NCBI GenBank assembly: GCA_965222335.1
Contig: OZ244944.1
Coordinates: 124,001-188,000, forward strand
Source: G965222335 sp965222335
Lineage (GTDB): Bacteria > Pseudomonadota > Gammaproteobacteria > Pseudomonadales > Halieaceae
Reading direction: 5' to 3'
Length of the DNA stretch: 64,000 nt
Shown here: one piece after another, positions 8,604 to 17,767 of the stretch
How the letters are laid out: each line of letters starts with the position of its first letter
How positions within the stretch are numbered: the first letter of the stretch is position 1
The notes under the pieces: model-generated
Database searches by the model: none
What the model was told of the DNA's origin: nothing
Seen by the model: the letters and a program-made list of their open reading frames with translations, nothing else
Position numbers and translations under genes: made by a program

Positions 8604-10760
8604 ATGAGCGACAAGATATACGACCCCGATAATGCGACCCCGGCCAGCTGGCGCGAGCTTGCCACCAAGCAGATGAAGGGCAAGAGCCCTGACGATCTGA
8701 CCTGGCAGACGCCGGAGGACATTCCGGTCAAGCCGCTGTACACCGCCGAGGACATCGAGGGCCTCGCCTACACCAACACCATGCCGGGCCTGTCGCCCTA
8801 TATTCGCGGCCCCCAGGCAACCATGTACGCCGGTCGACCCTGGACCATCCGCCAGTACGCTGGATTTTCCACGGCCGAGGCTTCCAATGCGTTTTACCGC
8901 AAGTCCCTCGCCGCTGGCGGCCAGGGCATTTCCGTTGCCTTTGACCTCGCCACGCACCGGGGTTACGACTCCGATCACCCACGGGTGACCGGCGACGTCG
9001 GCAAGGCCGGCGTGGCGATCGACTCGGTCGAGGACATGAAGGTGCTGTTCGACGGCATCCCCCTGGACCAGGTCTCCGTCTCCATGACCATGAACGGGGC
9101 CGTGTTGCCGGTGCTGGCGGGCTACATCGTCGCCGCGGAAGAGCAGGGCGTGGAGCAGGCGAAGCTGGCGGGCACCATCCAGAACGACATTCTCAAAGAG
9201 TTCATGGTGCGCAACACCTATATTTATCCGCCGGCGCCGAGCATGAAGATCATCGGCGATATCATCGCTTACTGCACCGACTACATGCCGCGCTTCAATA
9301 CGATCTCGATTTCCGGATATCACATTCAGGAAGCGGGGGCCAACGCCGCGCTGGAGCTGGCCTACACCCTGGCAGACGGCAAGGAGTACATACGCACTGC
9401 ATTGAATGCGGGTCTGAATATCGACCAGTTTGCGCCGCGCCTGTCCTTCTTCTGGGGTATCGGCATGAACTTCTACATGGAGATCGCCAAGATGCGTGCG
9501 GCGCGCATGCTCTGGGCGCGGATTGTCAGTGAGTTCGAGCCGCAGAATCCCAAGAGCTCCATGCTGCGCACCCACTGCCAGACCTCCGGCTGGTCCCTGA
9601 CCGAGCAGGATCCCTACAACAACGTGGTGCGCACCACGATCGAGGCCATGGCCGCGGTATTCGGCGGCACCCAGTCCCTGCACACCAACGCCCTGGACGA
9701 GGCGATTGCCCTGCCGACCGAGTTCTCCGCCCGCATCGCCCGCAACACCCAGCTGATCATCCAGGAGGAGACCGGGATTACCAAGACCGTGGATCCCTGG
9801 GGCGGCTCCTACCTGATGGAAAAACTGACCCAGGATATCGCCGACAAGGCCTGGGAGCTGATCGAGGAAGTGGAAGAGGCCGGCGGCATGGCCAAGGCGA
9901 TCGAGACCGGGATGCCCAAGCTGCGCATTGAAGAGGCGGCGGCGCGCAAGCAGGCGCGTATCGATCGGGGCGACGACGTGATCGTCGGCGTCAACAAGTA
10001 CCGCACCGACGCCGCCAGCGAAGTCGAGGTTATGGATATCGACAACGAGGCGGTGCGCCAGTCCCAGCTGCAGCGACTGGAGAATCTTCGCGCCGGGCGC
10101 GACGAGAGCAAGGTCGAGGCGGCACTGGAGGACATCTACCAGGCTGCCCTGAGCGGGGAGAGCAACCTGCTCGCCCTGGCGATAGAGGCCACCCGCTGCC
10201 GCGCCACCGTGGGGGAAATCTCCTTTGCCATGGAGCGCGAGTTCGGCCGCTTCAACGCCCAGGCCCAGACCGTGTCCGGGGTGTACGGCTCGGCCTTCCA
10301 GGAAGATGACAACTGGCAGGGGATCAGTCGCGACATCGACGCCTTTGTCGAGCAGCACGGTCGCAGGCCGCGCATGCTGGTGTGCAAGATGGGACAGGAT
10401 GGACACGACCGGGGAGCCAAGGTGATCGCCACCGCCTTCGCCGATGTCGGATTTGATATCGACCTGTCGCCGATGTTTTCGACCCCGGAAGAGGTGGCGC
10501 GGCAGGCGGTAGAGAACGATGTTCACGTGGTCGGTGCCTCGTCCCTGGCCGCAGGCCACAAGACCCTGGTGCCGCAGCTGGTGGAGGAACTGCGCAAGCA
10601 GGGCGCCGAGGATATCGTGGTCATTGCCGGCGGCGTCATTCCCCGGCAGGACTACGACATGCTCTACCAGGCGGGGGTCAAGTGTATCTTCGGTCCCGGC
10701 ACCCCGATCCCGGTGTGCGCCCGCGAGGTGCTGGACGCGGTAAGCGCCGCGAGCGCCTGA
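8604..10760 (+). CDS. Methylmalonyl-CoA mutase, B12-dependent
   Basis: 718-residue single-chain mutase. The N-terminal TIM-barrel domain includes RQYAGFSTAEASNAFYR and AFDLATHRGYDSDHPRV. The C-terminal cobalamin domain has the base-off/His-on motif DGHDRG near residue 600 and the later GGVIPRQD. It converts (R)-methylmalonyl-CoA to succinyl-CoA with adenosylcobalamin. The ATG at 8604 follows CGAGGAACC and gives the family N-terminus; an upstream in-frame TTG at 8571 lacks support. Length agrees with ScpA-type homodimeric enzymes (about 714 aa). Confidence 0.95.
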   Translation: MSDKIYDPDNATPASWRELATKQMKGKSPDDLTWQTPEDIPVKPLYTAEDIEGLAYTNTMPGLSPYIRGPQATMYAGRPWTIRQYAGFSTAEASNAFYRKSLAAGGQGISVAFDLATHRGYDSDHPRVTGDVGKAGVAIDSVEDMKVLFDGIPLDQVSVSMTMNGAVLPVLAGYIVAAEEQGVEQAKLAGTIQNDILKEFMVRNTYIYPPAPSMKIIGDIIAYCTDYMPRFNTISISGYHIQEAGANAALELAYTLADGKEYIRTALNAGLNIDQFAPRLSFFWGIGMNFYMEIAKMRAARMLWARIVSEFEPQNPKSSMLRTHCQTSGWSLTEQDPYNNVVRTTIEAMAAVFGGTQSLHTNALDEAIALPTEFSARIARNTQLIIQEETGITKTVDPWGGSYLMEKLTQDIADKAWELIEEVEEAGGMAKAIETGMPKLRIEEAAARKQARIDRGDDVIVGVNKYRTDAASEVEVMDIDNEAVRQSQLQRLENLRAGRDESKVEAALEDIYQAALSGESNLLALAIEATRCRATVGEISFAMEREFGRFNAQAQTVSGVYGSAFQEDDNWQGISRDIDAFVEQHGRRPRMLVCKMGQDGHDRGAKVIATAFADVGFDIDLSPMFSTPEEVARQAVENDVHVVGASSLAAGHKTLVPQLVEELRKQGAEDIVVIAGGVIPRQDYDMLYQAGVKCIFGPGTPIPVCAREVLDAVSAASA

Positions 10761-10776
10761 CAGGCGCCGGGGCCAT

Positions 10777-11751
10777 ATGAGCGACTTCGCCCTGCAACCG
10801 CTGCTGGACGGCAACCGGCGCGCCCTCGCCAAGGCGATCACCCTGGTGGAGAGCCGTCGCGATGCGCACCGCGAGCAGGCCCAGAGGATCCTCGGCGAGG
10901 TACTTCCCTACAGCGGCAAAAGTATCCGCATCGGCATCAGCGGCGTGCCCGGGGTGGGCAAATCGACCTTTATCGAGGCCTTTGGCCTGCACCTGATCGC
11001 CGAGGGCAAGCGCGTCGCCGTACTCGCGGTGGATCCCAGCTCGCCGATCGCGGGGGGCTCCATCCTCGGGGACAAGACCCGCATGGAGCAGCTCTCGCGC
11101 CGCGAGGAGGCCTTTATCCGACCCTCGCCGACCGAGGGTGCCCTCGGGGGCGTGGCGCAGAAAACCCGGGAATCCATGATGCTGTGCGAGGCCGCCGGCT
11201 ACGATGTGATCCTGGTCGAGACCGTGGGTGTGGGGCAGTCCGAGTACCAGGTGGCCGGTATGGTGGACTTTTTCATGGTGCTGATGCTGCCCGGGGGCGG
11301 CGATGAACTACAGGGCATCAAGAAGGGGATCGTCGAACTTGCCGATGCCCTGGTGATCAACAAGGCGGACGGCGACAGCGAGAAGCTGGCCGGCCAGGCC
11401 CGCCGCCACTACACCAACGCGATGAATCTCTTGCGGCACACCAGTTTCTGGACGCCGCGGGTCACCACCTGCTCCGCGCTGGAAAACCGCCATATCGACG
11501 CGGTATGGGGGATGATTCTCGACTACTACCTGCAGGCTAAGGACAATGGCGCCTTTACCGAAAAGCGTGCGCGGCAGAACCTGCAGTGGATGCACCAGCT
11601 GGTAGATGACATGCTGCGCCTGCGGCTCTCGCGCAGCCCCCGGGTGCGGGAGCTGCTGCCCGGACTGGAAGCGGACGTGGCCGCCGGTCGCAGCACCGCT
11701 TACGCGGCGGCCAGCCGCATTATGGATGCCTTTCAGGCATCCACCGACTGA
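10777..11751 (+). CDS. meaB: Methylmalonyl-CoA mutase-associated GTPase MeaB (ArgK family)
   Basis: 324-residue G3E-family GTPase. Walker A GVPGVGKST lies near residue 56, followed by AVDPSSPIAGGSILGDKTRM and VETVGVGQSE; NKAD provides guanine specificity. MeaB protects the mutase from inactivation and gates delivery of adenosylcobalamin. It starts 16 bp after the mutase gene, the usual arrangement. Older annotations call this family ArgK; the context rules out an arginine transport role. Confidence 0.93.
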   Translation: MSDFALQPLLDGNRRALAKAITLVESRRDAHREQAQRILGEVLPYSGKSIRIGISGVPGVGKSTFIEAFGLHLIAEGKRVAVLAVDPSSPIAGGSILGDKTRMEQLSRREEAFIRPSPTEGALGGVAQKTRESMMLCEAAGYDVILVETVGVGQSEYQVAGMVDFFMVLMLPGGGDELQGIKKGIVELADALVINKADGDSEKLAGQARRHYTNAMNLLRHTSFWTPRVTTCSALENRHIDAVWGMILDYYLQAKDNGAFTEKRARQNLQWMHQLVDDMLRLRLSRSPRVRELLPGLEADVAAGRSTAYAAASRIMDAFQASTD

Positions 11752-11760
11752 GCGCCGAGC

Positions 11761-12093
11761 GTGCGCTTCTACCCCCTCGCCAAGCTGATCGACCTGCACG
11801 ACCACTACCGTCGTGAATTCAAGATCGACAATATCGAACTGCTGCTGATCCAGCACCAGGGCGAGCGCTTCCTGCTGGAAGCGCGCTGCCCCCATCGCGG
11901 GCAGCCCTTGCACGCGGCCAGCATTGCCGACGGGGTGATTGAATGTCCCAGCCATCGCTACCAGTTTGCACTCGGTGACGGGCGCCTGCTGCGGGCTACC
12001 GAAGGCAGCTGCCGCCACCTGCGGACCTTTGAGCTGGTCTACGAGGGGAACGAGGTCGGGGTGATGCTCGACGACGACATGATGACTGACTGA
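11761..12093 (+). CDS. Small Rieske [2Fe-2S] protein
   Basis: 110-residue Rieske-type domain. The cluster ligands are visible as CPHRGQPL and, 16 residues later, CPSHRYQF (C-x-H and C-x-x-H). GTG start 9 bp after meaB, so probably the last cistron of the propionyl-CoA operon. No membrane segment or signal peptide is present, so it is likely a soluble ferredoxin-like electron carrier or a stand-alone oxygenase component. Its partner and its link to propionate metabolism are unknown. Confidence 0.8.
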   Translation: MRFYPLAKLIDLHDHYRREFKIDNIELLLIQHQGERFLLEARCPHRGQPLHAASIADGVIECPSHRYQFALGDGRLLRATEGSCRHLRTFELVYEGNEVGVMLDDDMMTD

Positions 12094-12147
12094 TCATTGG
12101 CCGAATAAATTCGACCCTACGTGGATATCAGCGCTTGCAGCCGGGTG

Positions 12148-12636
12148 TTAGAGGCCGGCCGTGCTCAGCTCGACGCTGGGGGCGCTGTGTTTCCAGAGGT
12201 CTTCGAACAGCTCCAGGTGACGTTGGGTCGAGGCGCGCGAATCTGGCTCCAGGAAACCCTCCTTGTCGGCATCTCCCGGCTTGTACAGCACGCCATCCCG
12301 GTCGCGGATGACCAGGGTTTCTCCCTTCCATTCGGGGTGCTCGGCCAGGGCCTGCAGGCGCACCTTGCTCGGCAGGCGCCGGGCCAGCGACAGCAGGCGG
12401 TGCCCGCGCTGCACCAATGGCTTCAGGTCGTGGACCAGGATCCGGATTTCGGCCTGGCGGGTGGAGCGGGCCAGCGCCGCGATGGCGTCCACGAGCTCGG
12501 CGTTGTCGAACACCCTCGGGTCGAGGGTCGGGCTCAGAATGCGCAAGTGCCTCGCGGCGTCACTTGCCAGCTCGACCGCGTAGCGGTCGAAGGGCGCAGG
12601 GTAGGCCACGCCGCTGACGAAACCCGGCTCGCTCAC
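12148..12636 (-). CDS. Conserved hypothetical protein, DUF7931-like
   Basis: 162-residue soluble protein without signal peptide or membrane segment. It resembles the uncharacterised family encoded beside GNAT acetyltransferases in pseudomonads, whose fold hints at a phospholipase-D-like domain (ILSPTLDPRVFDN, IRILVHDLKPLV). No HKD catalytic motif is visible, so activity is doubtful. Its start overlaps the stop of the GNAT gene by 4 bp, indicating translational coupling. Confidence 0.7.
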   Translation of the reverse strand: MSEPGFVSGVAYPAPFDRYAVELASDAARHLRILSPTLDPRVFDNAELVDAIAALARSTRQAEIRILVHDLKPLVQRGHRLLSLARRLPSKVRLQALAEHPEWKGETLVIRDRDGVLYKPGDADKEGFLEPDSRASTQRHLELFEDLWKHSAPSVELSTAGL

Positions 12637-13067
12637 CGCTCGGGTATCCGGTGCTGCATGCAGATATGCGGGATGCCCGCCTCCTCAAAGGTCGCCCCGA
12701 CGGGCTCGAAACCGGCCTGCCGGTAAAACGGCGATGCGTGCTGCTGGGCGTGCAGGTAGATTCGCGACAGGCCCGAGTCGGCCCCCAGCTGCACCAGGTG
12801 CGCGAGGAGCTGCAAACCCACACCCTGGCGCCGGTAAGCTTTGAGCACCGCCATGCGCCCGATCTTGCCGTCCGCCATCATCCGGGCGCAGGCGACCGGC
12901 TCCTCCCCACTGTAGACCAGCACGTGCTGACATTGTGGGTCACGTCCGTCCCACTCGATATCGCGCGGCACCCCTTGCTCCTCGACAAATACGGTCTGGC
13001 GGATTTTCTGCAGGACGTCCCGGGCCGATTCCCAGGATACGGTTTCGATACGCAGTTCATTCGACAT
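12633..13067 (-). CDS. GNAT-family N-acetyltransferase (ElaA-like)
   Basis: 144 residues with the GNAT acetyl-CoA motif A (IGRMAVLKAYRRQGVGLQLLAHLVQL) and C-terminal LHAQQHASPFYRQAGF. The arrangement is like ElaA/YjcF proteins. The substrate is unknown. Its start overlaps the roxA end by 11 bp and its end overlaps the DUF7931-like gene by 4 bp, so the three form one transcription unit. Confidence 0.85.
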   Translation of the reverse strand: MSNELRIETVSWESARDVLQKIRQTVFVEEQGVPRDIEWDGRDPQCQHVLVYSGEEPVACARMMADGKIGRMAVLKAYRRQGVGLQLLAHLVQLGADSGLSRIYLHAQQHASPFYRQAGFEPVGATFEEAGIPHICMQHRIPER

Positions 13068-14154
13068 AGATGGCTCCGGTCTGAAACAGAAAGTCTAGCA
13101 GTTCGTGGCTCGCGGCGTCTGCAGACCACATCACGGGCTGGCCGCGGCACAGGTCGACCAGGAAGGCCACGCTGCCGCTACTCGTGGCGAGGGCCTGGCC
13201 ATTGGCGTACACGGTGATGCCGTCCGCCGCCTCGCGCCAGGCGATGCGGGCCCCGGGGTCGCGCTGGAGCGCGGTACCCTCTGGCAGCGCCCCGGGCACG
13301 CCGGGGTCATCCCCGGGGGGATAGCGCGGCTCGGTGACCAGTTCACCGAACCAGTCGGGATTCTCGTCTGCCGCCAGCAGTGCCTGCAGCTGTTCCCGGG
13401 CGCGCTGGATATCGGCGGCGCATAGCTCACCGGGCCGCCCCGCGGACCCGCGGCCGGGATCGCTGAAAAACCGGTCTGCGGGCAGGCCGGCAAGGCGCTG
13501 GTCAACCCAGCGCTCGAGCATCTGCGTCTGCCGCGGCGCCCTGAAGCCAATGGAGAAGGTGGTGCACTCGCCCTGCCCGATGCCCCAGTGGGCAACGCCC
13601 GGCGGTACATACAGGATGTCCCCGGGGCCGAGCAGGTACTCCTCGCGCGTGTGGAAATCCGCCAGCAGGCGCAGGGAGGGATGGGGCAGCAGGGGCGTGC
13701 TGTCGTCGCAGGCCTGACCCAGACGCCACAGGCGCTGGCCCTCGCCCTGGAGCAGGAACACGTCGTAGTAATCAAAGTGCGGGCCGACGCTGCCGCCATC
13801 GGTGGCGTAGCTCACCATCACGTCATCCAGGCGCCACTGGGGCAGAAAGTCCACCCGGTCGCGCAGCGCGGCCACCGCCGGCACCCACTGGTCCACCGCC
13901 TGCACCAGCAGGGTCCAGGGCCCCGGCTGCTGCAATTCCGGAACAGTGAACGGCCCGCTGCGCACGGACCAGTCGCTCCCGGCGCCGGCGACGATGCGCG
14001 ATTCCACCTCTGCCTCGAGTGCCAGGCCGGCGAGCTCATCGGCGCTGATGGGGGGCAGGAAACCGGGCAGGGCATCGCGCAGCAGCAGCGGCTCGCGCTG
14101 CCAGTGACGGGCCAGGAAGTGTTCGATGTCCAGCTGTAAGCCAGGCGTGGCCAT
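13057..14154 (-). CDS. roxA: Ribosomal protein L16 arginine hydroxylase (RoxA/YcfD)
   Basis: 365-residue JmjC/cupin-type 2-oxoglutarate, Fe(II) dioxygenase. The iron-binding HxD lies in VGPHFDYYDVFLLQ and the distal His in PPGVAHWGIG. A C-terminal winged-helix part follows. The family hydroxylates an arginine of L16. It lies 5 bp after purB, as is common in gammaproteobacteria. Confidence 0.9.
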   Translation of the reverse strand: MATPGLQLDIEHFLARHWQREPLLLRDALPGFLPPISADELAGLALEAEVESRIVAGAGSDWSVRSGPFTVPELQQPGPWTLLVQAVDQWVPAVAALRDRVDFLPQWRLDDVMVSYATDGGSVGPHFDYYDVFLLQGEGQRLWRLGQACDDSTPLLPHPSLRLLADFHTREEYLLGPGDILYVPPGVAHWGIGQGECTTFSIGFRAPRQTQMLERWVDQRLAGLPADRFFSDPGRGSAGRPGELCAADIQRAREQLQALLAADENPDWFGELVTEPRYPPGDDPGVPGALPEGTALQRDPGARIAWREAADGITVYANGQALATSSGSVAFLVDLCRGQPVMWSADAASHELLDFLFQTGAIYVE

Positions 14155-14159
14155 CGACG

Positions 14160-15530
14160 TCAGCGGATCGCTCGCGCCTGGTCCGCGGCATTGCCGATGT
14201 AGCTGGCGGGCGTTAAGGCCAATAGCTCCTCCCGCGCCGCGGCGGGCAGTTCCAGGCCGTTGACGAAGTCACGAATCGCCTCGCGGTTCATGGTCTGGCC
14301 CCGGGTGAGCGCCTTCAGCTTTTCGTAGGGCTGCTCAATACCGTAGCGCCGCATGACGGTCTGGATCGGCTCCGCCAGGACTTCCCAGGCATTGTCCAGG
14401 TCCGCCGCCAGGCGCTCCCGGTTCAGTTCCAGCTTGCCTATGCCCTTGAGGCTGGCCTGGTAGGCGATCAGGCTGTAGCCCATGCCCACGCCGGTGTTGC
14501 GCAATACGGTGCTGTCCGTGAGGTCCCGCTGCCAGCGGCTGATCGGCAGCTTGGCCGCGAGGTGAGCAAACAGCGCGTTGGCCAGGCCGAGGTTGCCCTC
14601 GGAATTCTCGAAATCAATCGGGTTGACCTTGTGCGGCATGGTCGAGGAGCCGACTTCCCCGGCCACGGTTTTCTGCTTGAAGTAACCCAGGGAGATGTAG
14701 CCCCAGGCGTCGCGGTCAAAATCCAGCAGTACCGTATTGAAGCGCGCGATCGCGTCGAACAGCTCGGCCATGTAGTCGTGGGGTTCGATCTGGGTGGTGT
14801 AGGGGTTGAACGCCAGGCCGAGGCCCTCGACAAATGCCTCGGCGTTGGCCTGCCAGTCGATATCGGGATAGGCACTGAGGTGGGCATTATAGTTACCGAC
14901 GGCACCGTTGATCTTGCCCAGGCAGGGGATGCCGACCACCTGGCTCCGCTGCCGGCGGAGGCGCGCCACCACGTTGGCCACTTCCTTGCCCATGGTGGTC
15001 GGACTGGCGGTCTGGCCATGCGTCCGGGACAACATGGGCTCCGCGGCGGTCGCCACCGCGAGGTCTGCCAGGGCCTCGATAATTTCATCCATTACCGGCA
15101 GCAGGACACCGTGAACCCCGTCCTTGAGCATCAGCGCATGGGCCAGGTTATTGATATCTTCCGAGGTGCACGCGAAGTGCACGAATTCGGTAATCGCCTC
15201 CAGCTCGGCGTGCCCGGCCAGGCGCTCCTTGAGGAAGTATTCCACGGCCTTGACGTCATGGTTGGTGGTCGCCTCGATGGCCTTGATGCGCTCGGCATCG
15301 CTGACACTGAAGGTCTCCAGAATCTCCTCGAGTGCGGCCACCGCGCCCGCGCTCAGGGCGGGCACCTCGGCAACACCCTCGTGTGCCGCGAGCTGCTGCA
15401 GCCAGCGGACTTCCACCCGTACGCGACGCTTGATCAGGCCGAATTCGCTGAAAACCTCGCGCAGGGCGCTGGTCTTGCCGCCGTAGCGGCCATCTATCGG
15501 GGATACAGCGGTCAGGGCTGTCAGGTCCAT
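14160..15530 (-). CDS. purB: Adenylosuccinate lyase
   Basis: 456 residues of the fumarase/aspartase superfamily, beginning MDLTALTAVSPIDGRYGGKT as in the E. coli enzyme. The signature loop GSSTMPHKVNPIDFENSEGN is near residue 290 and the catalytic His is in SRTHGQTASPTTMGKE. It cleaves SAICAR and adenylosuccinate in purine synthesis. It lies downstream of hflD and mnmA in the standard mnmA-hflD-purB order. Confidence 0.96.
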   Translation of the reverse strand: MDLTALTAVSPIDGRYGGKTSALREVFSEFGLIKRRVRVEVRWLQQLAAHEGVAEVPALSAGAVAALEEILETFSVSDAERIKAIEATTNHDVKAVEYFLKERLAGHAELEAITEFVHFACTSEDINNLAHALMLKDGVHGVLLPVMDEIIEALADLAVATAAEPMLSRTHGQTASPTTMGKEVANVVARLRRQRSQVVGIPCLGKINGAVGNYNAHLSAYPDIDWQANAEAFVEGLGLAFNPYTTQIEPHDYMAELFDAIARFNTVLLDFDRDAWGYISLGYFKQKTVAGEVGSSTMPHKVNPIDFENSEGNLGLANALFAHLAAKLPISRWQRDLTDSTVLRNTGVGMGYSLIAYQASLKGIGKLELNRERLAADLDNAWEVLAEPIQTVMRRYGIEQPYEKLKALTRGQTMNREAIRDFVNGLELPAAAREELLALTPASYIGNAADQARAIR

Positions 15531-15578
15531 CGGTGACTCCGGGATTGGGTTCAGAGCGGGGTGCTTGGGCGGGCGATT

Positions 15579-16223
15579 TTACACCACACCCACATCGCGG
15601 GACAGTTCCTGGGCGCAGCGCAGTACTGCCTTGCGCTGTACCAGCAGCTTCCAGCGGCGCCCGCCCAGCTGGCGCCAGAGAAAGGCCGAGCGGATGCCGG
15701 CCAGCAGCAGGGCACGGATCATGTCCGCGTTCTGCGGATTTTCCAGCTGCTGGGCGCTGCCACTGACCTTGATCCGGAAGCGCAGCTTGCTGAGGGTATC
15801 CTGGTAGATTCCCGCCACGCTGTGACAGACATCGTTCACGTGGTTGGCGAAGTGTTCAGCGCGGAAGCTGGCGTGCTCCAGGCGCGAGCGGACCACCGAC
15901 ATCATCTCCGGATTCGCCGCAAACTTGCGCTCCAGGTAAAGCAGATTGAAGAGGTAGCGCACCAGCTCGCGATTTTCTGCCTGGTCGCGATTGGCCAGGA
16001 TGCTGGCGAGGTTGTGCAGGCCCAGTTTGACCCCGGCGACGCCGCCGAAGACATCTGCCGGGTCCTCGGGCTCGAACACGAAGAGGCTGTGAATCGAGGG
16101 CTCCAGGAACTCCAGCGGGTAGCTTCCGGTACGGGAGATCTGGTCGACCAGGCGCGCCGCCTGCACGGTACCGGCCAGGGCCAGGGTCTGCTGCGCCAGG
16201 GCGCTGCGGGGCGGATTACTCAT
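15579..16223 (-). CDS. hflD: High frequency lysogenization protein HflD homologue
   Basis: 214-residue all-helical HflD-family protein (LALAGTVQAARLVDQISRTG near the N-terminus). In E. coli HflD binds lambda CII at the membrane. Its cellular role is unclear. The start codon abuts the mnmA stop, so it is translationally coupled to it. Confidence 0.9.
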   Translation of the reverse strand: MSNPPRSALAQQTLALAGTVQAARLVDQISRTGSYPLEFLEPSIHSLFVFEPEDPADVFGGVAGVKLGLHNLASILANRDQAENRELVRYLFNLLYLERKFAANPEMMSVVRSRLEHASFRAEHFANHVNDVCHSVAGIYQDTLSKLRFRIKVSGSAQQLENPQNADMIRALLLAGIRSAFLWRQLGGRRWKLLVQRKAVLRCAQELSRDVGVV

Positions 16224-17315
16224 CTAGGCTGCCCGCTCAATCACGCCGCCACCGAGGCAGCGATCATCAGCGTAAAAAACCACAGACTGGCCCGGGGTAA
16301 TGGCGCGCTGGGCATCGCCGAAGTTCACCCGGTAGCCGCTGCCGACCGCCTCGACCGTACAGGCCTGATCCGCCTGGCGATAGCGCACCTTCGCGCTGCA
16401 GGCCAGGGGCAGGGCGGGGGGCTCGCCGGCCACCCAGTACAGCGGCCCGGTTTCCAGGGTTGATTTAAACAGGGCCGGATGCGCGTTGCCCTGCGCCACC
16501 AGCAGGCGGTTGTTCTCCAGGTCCTTGTCCACCACGTACCAGGGGGCGTCCGGATGCGCCGCCAGGCCGCCAATACCCAGGCCCTGGCGCTGGCCGATCG
16601 TGTGGTACATCAACCCCTGGTGACGCCCCAGGTGCTCACCCTCCAGGCTGAAGATATCCCCCGGCTGGGCCGGCAGGTACTGCTGCAGGAAGTCGCTGAA
16701 GCGGCGCTCGCCGATAAAGCAGATGCCGGTGGAGTCCTTCTTCTTTGCGGTCACCAGCCCGTGGCGCTCGGCCAGCTGGCGCACTTCCGGCTTGTCGATC
16801 TCGCCCACGGGAAACAGGGTCCGGGCCAATTCCTCGTGGCCGACCGCGTGCAGGAAATAGCTCTGGTCCTTGTTCGGATCCAGGCCCTTGAGCAGGCTGG
16901 CCTTGCCCGCGTACTCGCCGCGCCGGGTGTAGTGGCCGGTGGCGATCAGATCGGCACCCAGCATCAGCGCATATTCCAGGAAAGCCTTGAACTTGATTTC
17001 CCGGTTGCACAGGATGTCGGGATTGGGCGTGCGTCCGGCCCGGTACTCGGCGAGGAAGTGCTCAAATACGTGATCCCAGTACTCGGCCGCGAAGTTGGCG
17101 CCGTGGAGGGGGATATCCAGGCTGGCCGCCACCGCCTGCGCATCGGCGAAATCCTCTTTCGCGGTGCAGTATTCAGTGCCGTCATCCTCTTCCCAGTTTT
17201 TCATGAACAGACCCTCCACGCGGTATCCCTGCTCACGCAGGAGCAGGGCCGACACGGAGGAGTCGACACCGCCGGACATGCCGACAATGACTTTTTTCGC
17301 GGAGTTCAGGCTCAT
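16224..17315 (-). CDS. mnmA: tRNA-uridine 2-sulfurtransferase MnmA
   Basis: 363 residues. The N-terminal PP-loop is GMSGGVDSSVSALLL and the two catalytic cysteines are Cys103 (NPDILCNREIKF) and Cys199 (DSTGICFIGERRF), close to E. coli positions. It installs 2-thiouridine at U34 of Lys, Glu and Gln tRNAs. The start overlaps the end of the Nudix gene by 4 bp. Confidence 0.96.
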   Translation of the reverse strand: MSLNSAKKVIVGMSGGVDSSVSALLLREQGYRVEGLFMKNWEEDDGTEYCTAKEDFADAQAVAASLDIPLHGANFAAEYWDHVFEHFLAEYRAGRTPNPDILCNREIKFKAFLEYALMLGADLIATGHYTRRGEYAGKASLLKGLDPNKDQSYFLHAVGHEELARTLFPVGEIDKPEVRQLAERHGLVTAKKKDSTGICFIGERRFSDFLQQYLPAQPGDIFSLEGEHLGRHQGLMYHTIGQRQGLGIGGLAAHPDAPWYVVDKDLENNRLLVAQGNAHPALFKSTLETGPLYWVAGEPPALPLACSAKVRYRQADQACTVEAVGSGYRVNFGDAQRAITPGQSVVFYADDRCLGGGVIERAA

Positions 17316-17767
17316 AGGTGGTGTATCAGATCCAGCGGGTAAACCCTGCCGCCGCGTTCCAGTTCAATGGCGGCGATGACCAAAGGGCTGCGCATTCTAG
17401 CAGAATTGGCCTGAATTTCCTCGTAGTCCAGCCAGTGCACCCGATGGATATCCGGGTCGATCTCGGCGCCCGCGATGGCATGTAGCGGGTCGCCGAGGAA
17501 GGTACTGCGGTAGTAAGTCACGCCGTTGCCGGGTGCGGTGTACAGGGCCACCCCGAGCAGCCCTCGCAGCGACACCGCCCAGCCGGTTTCCTCGCGGGTT
17601 TCCCGCAGCGCGGCCTCGAACAAAGTCTCGCCGGGCTCCAGGTGTCCCGCGGGCTGGTTGAACACCAGCGCGCCACTGCGCTTGTCGCGCTCCTCCACCA
17701 GCAGGTAGCGGTCCGCCTGCCGCACCACGGTCGCCACGGTGATATGCGGTTGCCAGGTATCGCTCAT
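17312..17767 (-). CDS. nudJ: Nudix hydrolase (NudJ-like)
   Basis: 151 residues with a complete Nudix box running from GHLEPGETLFEAALRETREE through TGW (G-x5-E-x7-REUxEExGU). The gene lies directly before mnmA, as nudJ does in E. coli, where the enzyme acts on thiamin pyrophosphate-type and nucleoside phosphates. The symbol rests on position and similarity, the substrate is inferred. One base overlaps the rluE stop. Confidence 0.85.
   Translation of the reverse strand: MSDTWQPHITVATVVRQADRYLLVEERDKRSGALVFNQPAGHLEPGETLFEAALRETREETGWAVSLRGLLGVALYTAPGNGVTYYRSTFLGDPLHAIAGAEIDPDIHRVHWLDYEEIQANSARMRSPLVIAAIELERGGRVYPLDLIHHL

Noticed and set aside
8352..10841. Open frame of 829 codons antisense to the mutase
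   Set aside because: Shadow of the mutase gene's third-position GC; no domain recognised.
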